Below are positions 33,368 to 42,355 of a stretch of DNA of 64,000 nt, in pieces (position 1 is the first letter of the stretch; each line of letters starts with the position of its first letter). The notes under the pieces were generated by a model. The model worked only from the letters and a program-made list of their open reading frames with translations, was not told the origin of the DNA and searched no databases. The position numbers and the translations under genes were made by a program. Source of the stretch: JAHIYU01 sp964476155 (GTDB taxonomy: Bacteria > Krumholzibacteriota > Krumholzibacteriia > LZORAL124-64-63); the NCBI GenBank assembly GCA_964476155.1, contig CAYYYS010000001.1, forward strand, positions 186,001 to 250,000, in the 5' to 3' direction.

Positions 33368-34048
33368 TCAGTCCTCCTTGGGGCTCTCCTCGGAGGAGGC
33401 GTCGTCGTCGCCCTCGCCTTCTTCGCCCTCTTCGCCCTCGACGCCTTCGCCCTCTTCGTCCTCTTCCTCGACAACTTCCTCTTCGAAGGTGTTGAGGTTC
33501 AGCTTGAGGATGACGTCCTCTTCATCGGTGATCATGGTCCCGATCTCCAGCGTAATGTCCGACACGACGATCTTGTCGCCGATCTCCAGTTCGCTGAAGT
33601 CGATGTTGATGATGTCGGGCACCTCACGGGGCAGACACTCGATCTCGATGGAACGGCGCACCACGTCCAACACGGCGTCGCCACCCTTGACGTGGCGGTT
33701 ATCTCCGTGGATGTCCAGGGCCACTTCCATCACCAGGGGCTTGCCCAGCGGAATCGCGAACAGGTCGCAGTGGAAGATCTCGTCGGTGACCGGATGGGTC
33801 TGCATCTCACGCAACACGGCCACGAAGGACTCGTCGGTCCCGTCCATGGTCATGTTGAACAGGGGGTTCGAGCCACTGAACGCGGACATGACGCGACTGA
33901 ACTCGACGGTGTCGAGTTCCACGTTGAGACTCTGCTCACGCTTGTCGCCATAGACGACGGCCGGTGTTCGGCCGACGGCGCGCGTCCGACGGTTCTCGTT
34001 CTTACCCGTGGTGGACCGCGGATAGACGGTCATCTTGATCAGGCCCAT
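33368..34048 (-). CDS. rplY: 50S ribosomal protein L25, CTC/TL5 type
   Basis: 226 residues from the ATG at 34048 with GGAGG upstream; 23 in-frame upstream codons are discarded. The N-terminal L25 domain reads TVYPRSTTGKNENRRTRAVG and TPAVVYGDKREQSLNVEL and binds 5S rRNA. The CTC-type second domain follows (PLVMEVALDIHGDNRHVKGG, VLDVVRRSIEIECLPREVPD). The C-terminus is a 40-residue, almost purely acidic tail of Glu, Asp and Gly, longer than usual. CTC proteins are often stress-induced. A strong promoter lies upstream. Confidence 0.95.
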   Translation of the reverse strand: MGLIKMTVYPRSTTGKNENRRTRAVGRTPAVVYGDKREQSLNVELDTVEFSRVMSAFSGSNPLFNMTMDGTDESFVAVLREMQTHPVTDEIFHCDLFAIPLGKPLVMEVALDIHGDNRHVKGGDAVLDVVRRSIEIECLPREVPDIINIDFSELEIGDKIVVSDITLEIGTMITDEEDVILKLNLNTFEEEVVEEEDEEGEGVEGEEGEEGEGDDDASSEESPKED

Positions 34049-34180
34049 GGCAAATGCCTCCGGCAATGTGGTCGAAAACGCTTTCCGGGCGGGCGTTTGC
34101 AACGCCCCGCGCACCAATGCGGCTCCGGTCAGCGGACAATTCCTCTGTAACCAGAATCTTCCGAGTCTTCAGGACCGCTC

Positions 34181-34209
34181 AATTAAGCAGTTTGGAGGGA
34201 ATTTGTCAA
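34181..34209 (-). promoter_or_regulatory. probable promoter of rplY-pth
   Basis: On the minus strand a perfect TTGACA (34209-34204), a 17-base spacer and TTAATT (34186-34181). It lies between the prs stop and rplY, about 130 bases before the rplY start. It is one of the closest matches to a housekeeping promoter in the window. Confidence 0.65.
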
Positions 34210-34235
34210 GAAACTGTCACCCGATTTGTGCATTG

Positions 34236-35192
34236 TTACAGCGGTTCGCTGCTGCTGGGCAAAAACAGCTTGCTGACGGTTTCCTCCAGATGGATACGCC
34301 GGATCGCATCGGCCAACAGTCCCGACATGTCCATGACCTTGACCCGGGGGCATTCCTGGAAGCGGTTGAACGGGATGGTATTGCTGACCACGATCTCGGT
34401 AATGGGCGATGAATCCAGCCGCGCCAGGGCCTGCCCAGAGAAAAGCGGGTGCGTACAGCAGACACTCACCGTGTTGGCGCCGGCCTCGAAACAGGCATGC
34501 CCCGCCTGGGTGATGGTCCCGGCCGTGTCGATCATGTCATCGAAGATGACCACCTCCTTGCCTTCCACGTCACCGATGAAATTCATCACCTCGGCTTCGT
34601 TGTCGCGGGGGCGGCGCTTGTCGATGATGGCCAGGGGCGCGCCGAGGCGCTTGGCGAAGGCCCGCGCCATCTTGATGCTGCCCACGTCCGGAGCGACGAC
34701 CGCCATGTTTTCACGCGGCGTGTGTTGGAAGTGCTTCAGCAGCACGGGTGCGGAATAGAGATGGTCCAGCGGAATGTCGAAGAAGCCCTGGATCTGGGGG
34801 GCGTGCAGATCGATGGTCAGGACACGGTTGGCGCCCGCGGTGGTGATGAGGTTCGCCATCAGACGCGCGCCGATGGGCACGCGAGGCTGGTCCTTGCGGT
34901 CCTGGCGCGCGTATCCGAAATACGGGATGACCGCCGTGACCCGACGGCAGGAGGCACGCCGCACGGCATCCAGCATCAGCAACAGTTCCAGAATGTTCGC
35001 GGCCGGTGGGAATGTGGGCTGGATGACAAAGACATCCGTGCCACGGATATTCTCGAGGATCTTGATGTTGATTTCGCCATCCGAGAAACGGCTGCACTCG
35101 ACTTCAAGCAGGGGGCGCTCGAGATGTGCCGCGATCTTCTCACCCATTTCCCGATGCGCGTTGCCACTGATCAGAACCAGATCATTCACCAT
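34236..35192 (-). CDS. prs: ribose-phosphate pyrophosphokinase
   Basis: 318 residues from the ATG at 35192, which has GGAGGATCC upstream; the 14 extra codons of the open frame are ignored. It makes PRPP from ribose-5-phosphate and ATP for nucleotide, histidine and tryptophan synthesis. LISGNAHREMGEKIAAHL opens the protein; FSDGEINIKILENIRGTDVF, YFGYARQDRKDQPRVPIGAR and VLTIDLHAPQIQGFFDIPLD are signature segments. The PRPP-binding loop is VVIFDDMIDTAGTITQAGHA. It is preceded by tRNA-Gln on the same strand with a promoter-like sequence between. Confidence 0.96.
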   Translation of the reverse strand: MVNDLVLISGNAHREMGEKIAAHLERPLLEVECSRFSDGEINIKILENIRGTDVFVIQPTFPPAANILELLLMLDAVRRASCRRVTAVIPYFGYARQDRKDQPRVPIGARLMANLITTAGANRVLTIDLHAPQIQGFFDIPLDHLYSAPVLLKHFQHTPRENMAVVAPDVGSIKMARAFAKRLGAPLAIIDKRRPRDNEAEVMNFIGDVEGKEVVIFDDMIDTAGTITQAGHACFEAGANTVSVCCTHPLFSGQALARLDSSPITEIVVSNTIPFNRFQECPRVKVMDMSGLLADAIRRIHLEETVSKLFLPSSSEPL

Positions 35193-35246
35193 CGTCAGGA
35201 TCCTCCGGCCGGAAGGCAGGCTCGTTGTGACCAACCTGAGAGGCGT

Positions 35247-35275
35247 AATCTAGAACATGAAACCGGCGGGGTAAA
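35247..35275 (-). promoter_or_regulatory. possible promoter of prs
   Basis: On the minus strand TTTACC (35275-35270), a 17-base spacer and TAGATT (35252-35247), between tRNA-Gln and prs. Each hexamer matches consensus at four of six positions, so this is only suggestive. Confidence 0.4.
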
Positions 35276-35300
35276 CACGAAAGATGGGTTGTCGGGAAGA

Positions 35301-35375
35301 TGGCTGGGGCGGCAGGATTCGAACCTGCGAATGCAAGGACCAAAACCTTGTGTCTTACCACTTGACGACGCCCCA
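35301..35375 (-). tRNA. tRNA-Gln (anticodon TTG)
   Basis: 75 bases including the encoded CCA. The acceptor stem TGGGGCG pairs with CGCCCCA, discriminator G. The anticodon stem CAAGG/CCTTG encloses loop TTTTGGT, giving TTG. The T arm reads GCAGG-TTCGAAT-CCTGC. The 5' U and the weak first pair are typical of bacterial tRNA-Gln. It lies between spoVG and prs on the same strand. Confidence 0.95.
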
Positions 35376-35387
35376 GCAGGCTGAATC

Positions 35388-35714
35388 CTATCGGTTCTCC
35401 TCAAAGGCCGAGTCGCTCGTCCCGTCACTCGACATGACCGGCATCTCGCCCCGCTCGACGTGTTGGAGCTCCTGCTTGTAGGCTGCGATGATCTGGTTCT
35501 CCATCCACTCACGGGTCGACATGTTGATGGGATGCGCGATGTCCTGGAAGGTGCCGTCCTTGCGACGACGGTTGGGCATCGCGACGAACATTCCGCTCGC
35601 CCCCTCGATGATCTTCAGCCCGCGAACCACGAAACAATTATCAAGAGTGATACTAGCGAACCCGCGTAGCTTGTCATCGTCCCTCAAGGTAATCCGGATC
35701 TCAGTGATTTCCAA
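35388..35714 (-). CDS. spoVG: SpoVG family RNA/DNA-binding regulator
   Basis: 108 residues. The N-terminal 85 residues are the SpoVG core: EITEIRITLRDDDKLRGFAS, ITLDNCFVVRGLKIIEGASG, MFVAMPNRRRKDGTFQDIAH and PINMSTREWMENQIIAAYKQ. A short variable acidic tail follows. SpoVG proteins bind nucleic acid and affect septation or gene expression; they occur well outside spore formers, and nothing here implies sporulation. The gene follows ispE by 44 bases, the widely conserved ispE-spoVG-prs-rplY-pth order, here with tRNA-Gln interposed. Confidence 0.94.
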   Translation of the reverse strand: MEITEIRITLRDDDKLRGFASITLDNCFVVRGLKIIEGASGMFVAMPNRRRKDGTFQDIAHPINMSTREWMENQIIAAYKQELQHVERGEMPVMSSDGTSDSAFEENR

Positions 35715-35758
35715 AACTGCACCTCTCCGTAGTCGCCGTATGCGCTGGTCAAGATGGG

Positions 35759-36700
35759 TCAGCCGTCTTCCTTGACGACGACACCCGCGGTGTGGGGTTT
35801 CACGGCCCTGACGAACCAGCCGGGCTGTGTCACCTCGCTCCGCGCCTCCTCCAGTCGGCCACTGTCGCTGAATACTGCGAACGCGGCCGCTCCGCTGCCG
35901 GTCATCATGGCAACAGAGGCTAGTTCACGCAGCTCTGTAACCAGACGCTGCAGGACCGGGTGACTGGGTAGGACGACATCTTCCAATCGGTTGCCGCCAA
36001 ACCAGGAACCCCTTGGGAAACGGGCGATTAAAGCCTCTATATGACGGATGTTAACCTTGGGGCTTCTTGTTGTCAATCCCATATTCAAATGTTCGTAAAC
36101 ATCAGACGTCTGCAACATGATGTCCGGCATGGCGATGAGGAATTCCCCCCTCTTTACCGACGTCAGGGGTTTCAGGTCGGTTCCACGGCCTCGCCCAAGC
36201 TGGGTTCCGCCACGAATAAAGAATGGCACATCGGACCCGAGTTGGGCTCCCAGGGCCTCGAGGGCTTCCGGGGGCAGTCGCGTCCCGGTCAGATGATCAC
36301 AGGCCACGAGGGCCGCGGCGGCGTCGCTGCTGCCGCCGCCGAGACCGGCGCCGCAGGGAATAACCTTGGTCAACACGATGCTAAAATGACCGGACACGCC
36401 GGTCTCACGACAGAAGAGGCGCACGGCCTGATGGACAAGATTGCCCCCCCCCTCGGGAGCCGCGTCGAAGGGGTCGATGCTGAGACCGATACGCGGTGGA
36501 CGCCCCCGCCACGAATCACGCAGCTCGACGGTCAGGCTGTCGAACAGATCGACCGCTTGCAGGATGGTCTCGACCTCGTGGTAGCCGTCCTCGCGCTTGC
36601 GCAGGACTTCGAGGTGCAGATTGACTTTGGCGGGGGCGTCAACGCGGACCTGGGGACGAACACCGCCCACCGCGCCGCCACCGGCGTGAGAATCATGCAT
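35759..36700 (-). CDS. ispE: 4-diphosphocytidyl-2-C-methyl-D-erythritol kinase
   Basis: 313 residues from the ATG at 36700, with CGGAGG 9 bases upstream; it overlaps the DUF362 stop by 8 bases. It is a GHMP kinase of the MEP isoprenoid pathway. VDAPAKVNLHLEVLRKREDG and YHEVETILQAVDLFD are the N-terminal signature. The ATP loop is VIPCGAGLGGGSSDAAAALV. VPFFIRGGTQLGRGRGTDLK and the C-terminal VAMMTGSGAAAFAVF complete the family motifs. Its product supports undecaprenyl lipid carriers used by the glycan genes. Confidence 0.95.
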   Translation of the reverse strand: MHDSHAGGGAVGGVRPQVRVDAPAKVNLHLEVLRKREDGYHEVETILQAVDLFDSLTVELRDSWRGRPPRIGLSIDPFDAAPEGGGNLVHQAVRLFCRETGVSGHFSIVLTKVIPCGAGLGGGSSDAAAALVACDHLTGTRLPPEALEALGAQLGSDVPFFIRGGTQLGRGRGTDLKPLTSVKRGEFLIAMPDIMLQTSDVYEHLNMGLTTRSPKVNIRHIEALIARFPRGSWFGGNRLEDVVLPSHPVLQRLVTELRELASVAMMTGSGAAAFAVFSDSGRLEEARSEVTQPGWFVRAVKPHTAGVVVKEDG

Positions 36701-37532
36701 GACGGGTGGCCTCCGAATTGGGGGACGAGTCGTTCGTGTTCTGTCGCCACAGGTCATGCCAGGGCGAGACTTCGCTTTCCGGTTTGCGCCAGGAATTCGT
36801 CAGGGCTCTCCAGGTGCGTTGCAGCGCATGACCAGGACCGCGGCTGGGCGCGGGGTGCCACCGACCGCAGGGGCGGCTCATCAGATCGTCCAGATCACCG
36901 ACCAGGTCCACGCACGCAAGATCCCGCTCGCCGAGTCCCGCGGCCGCGGCGTGAGCCAGCACCGGCAACGACAGGGGATCGACACCGATCAGCCGGGCGA
37001 CGGCTGCGTCCAGAGCGACCGGATCGCGTCCTGCCAGCAGCACGTTGCGCGGGCGCAACGGCGCCTCGGAACTTGGGTTGCCCGGCGTCAGGGTGGCGTC
37101 CACGAGAAAAACAGAATCCACGTCGACCGCGAAGGACTCCCCCGCGGCATCGAGCAGGGCCTGCGTCGGATCGCCGCCGGCGCGATCCCCGGGATTCATC
37201 GACGCCAGGGCTCGCAAGCAGTTCACCGATCCCAGGTGCGCTTGCAACGTCACCACCGGCAGATGCAAGGCGACCGAGGTATGAGACGTATACCGAGAGG
37301 TCGGGGTCTCTCCCCCGCCGGCTCTCACGGCGCACAGCGCCGCGGCCAGGTGCCAGGGCGCGGTCGATCGGCCCGGTCCCCGAGCGCCGTCGTCGCGACA
37401 CGCCAGTACGGCGGTCCCGTCGTCGGGCGCGGGCACGAAACCGATCATGTCCAGGGCTCGCGCCGCATCGTCCCGCACTGTTTCGGGGCGGGTCCAGACA
37501 ACGGCCAGGCGTGTCATCGGTCCTTTCATCAT
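36693..37532 (-). CDS. short DUF362-type protein
   Basis: 279 residues from the ATG at 37532, which overlaps the prenyltransferase stop (ATGA). An ATG at 37517 is an alternative start. The open frame continues far upstream antisense to nothing useful, giving Arg-rich nonsense. The family pattern is visible in VVTLQAHLGSVNCLRALASM, VFLVDATLTPGNPSSEAPLR and RNVLLAGRDPVALDAAVARL, then IGVDPLSLPVLAHAAAAGLG. DUF362 proteins are often fused to ferredoxin domains; no CxxC clusters are seen here. Function unknown. It is embedded in an operon between the prenyltransferase and ispE genes. Confidence 0.7.
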   Translation of the reverse strand: MMKGPMTRLAVVWTRPETVRDDAARALDMIGFVPAPDDGTAVLACRDDGARGPGRSTAPWHLAAALCAVRAGGGETPTSRYTSHTSVALHLPVVTLQAHLGSVNCLRALASMNPGDRAGGDPTQALLDAAGESFAVDVDSVFLVDATLTPGNPSSEAPLRPRNVLLAGRDPVALDAAVARLIGVDPLSLPVLAHAAAAGLGERDLACVDLVGDLDDLMSRPCGRWHPAPSRGPGHALQRTWRALTNSWRKPESEVSPWHDLWRQNTNDSSPNSEATRHA

Positions 37533-38431
37533 CCGCGCAGTCCGATCACCAGACAAGCCATCACAACCCAGCCGAGTACCGCCATCTGGATCCAGATATC
37601 CGTCAACAGGACCTCGTGTGGCCGGCCGCCCTGGTGCTCCTTGAATATGAGCACGAGATAGCGTCCCAGTCCCCAGATCACCAACGGCACCGTCAACAGC
37701 AGGTTCTGGGTCTGGAAGTGTTCCACGGTGCGGGGCGAGATCGTGTACATGATGTAGGCGGTGATGGTCGAAGCGAAGGTGCCGCCGATCAGGAGATTGA
37801 GGGTCAGTTCGTTGTAGTGGCGCAAAGAGGGCCGCGTCTCCTCCCCCGCCGGCATCACGTAGAGATATTCGGCGCGGCGCTTCGCAAAGCCCAGAAACAG
37901 GGCCAGCAGGAAGGTGCAGAGGATCAGCCAGTTGGACAGCGGGATATGCTCGACGGCCCCGCGCAGGACTTCGACGCTGGCCACCGCCCGCAGCACGAAG
38001 CCCAGGGCGATACCGACCACGTCGAGAATGACCATGCGCTTCAGGGCATGGGTATAGGCCACGTTGAGCAGCAGAAAGAGAGCCGCGACGACGGCAAAGC
38101 GCAACCCCAACAACAGGGCGCATCCCAACGCGGCGATCCCCAGGACCGCTGCGGCGATCTCGGCCGTGCGTACCTTGAACCGGCCCGAGGCGATGGGGCG
38201 GTTGCGCTTGTGGGGATGGCGTCGGTCGTGCTCGACATCCTTGATGTCGTTGAAAATGTAGACCGAGCTGGACAGCAGGCAGAAGACCAGGCAACCCGCG
38301 GCCGCCCGCCAAACCAGCGAAGGGTCCGACGTATGCTGGGAGAAGATGACACCCGCGAAGAGGATCAGGTTCTTTGTCCACTGGCGCGGGCGCAGACTCA
38401 CGAAGAGGGGTTTAATGACGACCGGGCTCAT
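37529..38431 (-). CDS. UbiA-family prenyltransferase, decaprenyl-phosphate phosphoribosyltransferase type
   Basis: 300 residues from the ATG at 38431 (ATGA overlap with gmhA). About eight membrane helices are visible. The first Asp-rich motif lies in FNDIKDVEHDRRHPHKRNRP with IASG after it, the second in ILDVVGIALGFVLRAVAS and LFLGFAKRRAEYL. SLRPRQWTKNLILFAGVIFS is a hallmark of the DPPR synthase branch (Rv3806c), which transfers phosphoribose from PRPP to polyprenyl phosphate. That would make a decaprenyl- or undecaprenyl-linked pentose donor for envelope glycans. Specificity is inferred from motif similarity only. Confidence 0.85.
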   Translation of the reverse strand: MSPVVIKPLFVSLRPRQWTKNLILFAGVIFSQHTSDPSLVWRAAAGCLVFCLLSSSVYIFNDIKDVEHDRRHPHKRNRPIASGRFKVRTAEIAAAVLGIAALGCALLLGLRFAVVAALFLLLNVAYTHALKRMVILDVVGIALGFVLRAVASVEVLRGAVEHIPLSNWLILCTFLLALFLGFAKRRAEYLYVMPAGEETRPSLRHYNELTLNLLIGGTFASTITAYIMYTISPRTVEHFQTQNLLLTVPLVIWGLGRYLVLIFKEHQGGRPHEVLLTDIWIQMAVLGWVVMACLVIGLRG

Positions 38432-39057
38432 GGTGTCTCGGTGTCGGAAACGTTGCCGTCGCGCCAGGTCTCGAGGATGCGGCACAGCACGTGTCCCAGG
38501 GTGATGTGGAGTTCCTGGATCGTAGCCGTGTCTGCGGCCGGGACGATCAGGGCGCCGTCCACGAGCCCGGCCAGGGTTCCGCCGTCCCGCCCCAGGAAAC
38601 CATGTACGCGCATCTTCCGGTCTCGCGCCGCCGCGACGGCCTTAACGCAGTTGTCCGAATTCCCGGACGTGGAAATGACCAGCAATACATCGCCGGACGC
38701 GCCCAGTCCCGTCACCTGGCGTGCGAAGATGTCGGTGAACCCGTAATCGTTGCCCACCGCCGTGAGGATCGACGCGTTCGTGGTCAAGGCCAGCGCGGCG
38801 TAGGCGTCGCGATCGGCCTCGAAACGTCCCACGAGTTCGGCGGCGATGTGCTGGGCATCGGCGGCGCTGCCTCCGTTGCCGCATATCAGCAGCTTGTCGC
38901 CCGCGGACCAGGCGGCCGCCACGTCGTCGGCCAGGTCCAGCAAGGCGCCCATGTGCGTCTCACCCAGACGATCGACGGCATCCCGATGGGTCGTGAGGGC
39001 TTCGTGGTAAATGCGCGCGCCGAGAGATCGGTCGCTGTAGTCCGGGGACCCCATCAT
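38428..39057 (-). CDS. gmhA: phosphoheptose isomerase / SIS-domain protein
   Basis: 209 residues from the ATG at 39057, which overlaps the rfbD stop as ATGA (a second ATG follows at once). The SIS fold has LLICGNGGSAADAQHIAAEL, then VGRFEADRDAYAALALTTNA, YGFTDIFARQVTGL, VLLVISTSGNSDNCVKAVAA and IQELHITLGHVLCRILE. These match GmhA (sedoheptulose-7-phosphate isomerase), the first step of ADP-heptose synthesis. The related DiaA lacks some of these residues, making GmhA more likely. Other heptose genes are not in the window. Confidence 0.88.
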   Translation of the reverse strand: MMGSPDYSDRSLGARIYHEALTTHRDAVDRLGETHMGALLDLADDVAAAWSAGDKLLICGNGGSAADAQHIAAELVGRFEADRDAYAALALTTNASILTAVGNDYGFTDIFARQVTGLGASGDVLLVISTSGNSDNCVKAVAAARDRKMRVHGFLGRDGGTLAGLVDGALIVPAADTATIQELHITLGHVLCRILETWRDGNVSDTETP

Positions 39058-39926
39058 CACTCTCCCTGATCGTTCGATTCGTGCTGGTCCAGCCAAGCAA
39101 TATAACGCCCCAGGGCGTCTTGCCAAGACGGGCGCGGCGGGCAGTCGGCGATTTCCAGATTTCGGCTCCTGAGGACCGAGCAGGCCGGTCGCGTCGCCGC
39201 CGTGGGAAAAGCCGTGGAGGGACAGGGACCGATACGCTCCTGATCGGCGACCAGGAGGCGCGCGATTTCGCGGGCGAACTCGTACCAGCTGCAAACACCC
39301 GCATTGGTGGCGTGAAACACGCCCGTCGGGCGAGCGATCAGCAACCGGTCCAGGACCCGCGCAAGATCCGGGGCATAGGTCGGTGAACCCGTCTGGTCGG
39401 TGACGACCGAAAGCGTCTCGCGCTCGCCCAGCAGACGTCGGATCGTCAGTACGAAATTGCGGGGGCCGGGTCCGAAGAGCCAGCTCGTGCGTACGATCTG
39501 CCACGGGGCGGTCATGACTTCGACCGCCGCCTCCCCGTCAGCTTTGGTACGGCCGTAGACGCTGAGGGGATTGCGCGGCGAGGTCTCGAGATATCCGTCC
39601 GGGTTTTCGCCGTCGAAAACATAATCCGTGCTCACATAGGTCAGGCCGGCCCCGGACGCATTGCAGGCGTCGGCCAAATTGGTGGTGGCGTCGGCGTTGA
39701 CGGCCGCCGCTCGCTCGGCGTCGCTTTCTGCTCCGTCCACGTCGGTGTAGGCGGCGGTGTGGATCACCCAGTCCGGACTGTGGGCCGCAAAGAGCGCCGC
39801 CACGTCCGCGGTGCGGGTGAGATCGCCATCGGGCAGGTCGACGCCCACGACCTCGTGGGACTCGCCCACGGTCTCCACCACGGCCCGACCGAGCATTCCC
39901 GCGCTGCCGGTTATCAGAACCTTCAC
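39057..39926 (-). CDS. rfbD: dTDP-4-dehydrorhamnose reductase
   Basis: 289 residues from a GTG at 39926 that overlaps the recX stop (GTGA), with GGGAGGGAG upstream. It reduces dTDP-4-keto-rhamnose to dTDP-L-rhamnose with NADPH. The Rossmann start is VKVLITGSAGMLGRAVVETV. VIHTAAYTDVDGAESDAERA, YVSTDYVFDGENPDGYLET and the catalytic YGRTKADGE follow, then IVRTSWLFGPGPRNFV and LSVVTDQTGSPTYAPDLARV. The rfbA, rfbB and rfbC genes are not in the window. The rhamnose could be used by the GT2 enzyme at 2242-3165. Confidence 0.94.
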   Translation of the reverse strand: MKVLITGSAGMLGRAVVETVGESHEVVGVDLPDGDLTRTADVAALFAAHSPDWVIHTAAYTDVDGAESDAERAAAVNADATTNLADACNASGAGLTYVSTDYVFDGENPDGYLETSPRNPLSVYGRTKADGEAAVEVMTAPWQIVRTSWLFGPGPRNFVLTIRRLLGERETLSVVTDQTGSPTYAPDLARVLDRLLIARPTGVFHATNAGVCSWYEFAREIARLLVADQERIGPCPSTAFPTAATRPACSVLRSRNLEIADCPPRPSWQDALGRYIAWLDQHESNDQGE

Positions 39927-40573
39927 GTGTCTCCCTCCCGATCGGGCGCCGTGGCGCGAATGACCTGGTTGGACATGACGGGTGAAAAACCGCGCCCCAG
40001 TAAAAACCGCTGGCCGCGGGACAGGGCCCGCAGATCCACGGTGCCATGCTGACGTCGCCACCATTTGACGGCGGCCTGGCGACAGCGTAGCCGATCATCT
40101 TCCGGATCCACCTGTTCGCCGACCACGGCCGCGGCCAGATCGGCATCCACACCCTGCTGACGCAGCTTGTTCTCCAGATAGCGGCGCCCCACCGGTCGCG
40201 CACGCAGCGTATCGCGACACCAGGCCTCGGCAAACCGTCGATCCGAATGGACGCCCTCTTCGGCGAAGCGCTCCAGCACCGCCTCGACCGCCGTGGCGGG
40301 GTAGCCCTCGTCGATAAGCTTGCGCCTCAGGGAGCGACGCGTGCGCAGCCGCCGGCCCAACAGGGTGAACAGGCGCCGGGCGATGCGCTTGCGGGCGTCC
40401 GCCTCGCGCAGGTCGGCCAACAACGCCGCCGGCACGACCTCCCCCGCAACCGGAAGAGCCGGCGGCAGGGATTCCGCCGCCAGCTCCAGGGTTTCACCGT
40501 CGCTCAGGTTCAGACGCACGCCGTGTTCTATTTCATCCACCGAAACCAGCGTGGGCCCCTCGCCGACGTCCAC
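39923..40573 (-). CDS. recX: regulatory protein RecX
   Basis: 216 residues. RecX binds RecA filaments and blocks or trims their activity. Residues about 60-200 carry the three-helix repeats: LFTLLGRRLRTRRSLRRKLI, TAVEAVLERFAEEGVHSDRR, FAEAWCRDTLRARPVGRRYL and ENKLRQQGVDADLAAAVV. The N-terminal 55 residues are a beta-rich extension seen in some members. It begins 4 bases after recA and its stop overlaps rfbD, so recA-recX-rfbD may be one transcript. Confidence 0.9.
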   Translation of the reverse strand: MDVGEGPTLVSVDEIEHGVRLNLSDGETLELAAESLPPALPVAGEVVPAALLADLREADARKRIARRLFTLLGRRLRTRRSLRRKLIDEGYPATAVEAVLERFAEEGVHSDRRFAEAWCRDTLRARPVGRRYLENKLRQQGVDADLAAAVVGEQVDPEDDRLRCRQAAVKWWRRQHGTVDLRALSRGQRFLLGRGFSPVMSNQVIRATAPDREGDT

Positions 40574-40576
40574 ATC

Positions 40577-41683
<1,107 letters not shown>

Positions 41684-41785
41684 CGTCATATCTCCTTGGG
41701 TGTGTGTCGGGTCCGGGAGGCTTCGAAGTGAAACATGCGCATACCTGCGTCGGAAGCCGGCTGCCGGACAGGTGCGGTCACCATA

Positions 41786-42355
41786 CTACGCAGGACCGGT
41801 GCTCGCCAGAGGGAAAACCCGGCGCTCGGCATAGATCGGTCCCTGGGGAGTAAGGCGGCTCTCGATCAGGCGAAAATCCCGCACGTCGAGAGGCTGGCAC
41901 AGCGGCGCGGCCACCGCCCGGATCGCCTCGCGATCGAGCCGGTCCAACGGACGTTTGATGCGGGCCAGGGTGAGATGCGCACGGAATCGCCGGTTGTCGT
42001 CTCGACCGTCCGGCAGACGCGCGTCGATCGCCTCGTTGACCGCCGCCGCCAAGGCCTCCAGGGCCCCGTCCCCGACCAACTGCAAAAAAAGGACCCGGGG
42101 ACGATTCCAGTTGGGAAAGACACCCAGGTCGCCGGTGCCCAGGGTGAAGGGAGTGATGCGATCGGCGGCGTCGTTCAGCGCCTCGTCCAGCACGGGCAGG
42201 ACATCGGCCGGTTGTTCACCCAGAAATCGTAATGTGATGTGGATGTTCTGCGGACGGACCCAGTTCAGGTCCCACATCCGGCGCCAGGTGTCGAGGCGGG
42301 TTGCCAGGTCCGCACGAAGACGCTCCCCCGGGTCGACGGCCACGAAGAGCCTCAC
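41786..42355 (-). CDS. thpR: RNA 2',3'-cyclic phosphodiesterase
   Basis: 189 residues, standard for the LigT/ThpR 2H phosphoesterase family, which opens 2',3'-cyclic phosphates at RNA ends. The two His motifs are NIHITLRFLGE (residues about 38-48) and FRAHLTLARIKRPLDRL (about 120-136). RLFVAVDPGERLRADLATRL opens the protein. The ATG overlaps the cinA stop as ATGA. The cinA-thpR-recA order is common in bacteria. Confidence 0.92.
   Translation of the reverse strand: MRLFVAVDPGERLRADLATRLDTWRRMWDLNWVRPQNIHITLRFLGEQPADVLPVLDEALNDAADRITPFTLGTGDLGVFPNWNRPRVLFLQLVGDGALEALAAAVNEAIDARLPDGRDDNRRFRAHLTLARIKRPLDRLDREAIRAVAAPLCQPLDVRDFRLIESRLTPQGPIYAERRVFPLASTGPA

Noticed and set aside
37533..38381. Long N-terminal extension of the DUF362 reading frame
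   Set aside because: It overlaps the UbiA-type prenyltransferase gene in another frame and gives Arg/Gly-rich sequence. The ATGA overlap at 37529-37532 marks the natural start.
36041..38746. 901-codon open frame on the plus strand across ispE, DUF362 and UbiA genes
   Set aside because: The product is Arg/Pro-rich and spans three real genes on the other strand. No start site or domain supports it.
41690..41785. LexA/SOS box upstream of recA
   Set aside because: No palindrome of the Gram-negative or Gram-positive LexA type was visible; GTATGCGCATGTTTC is too weak to call.
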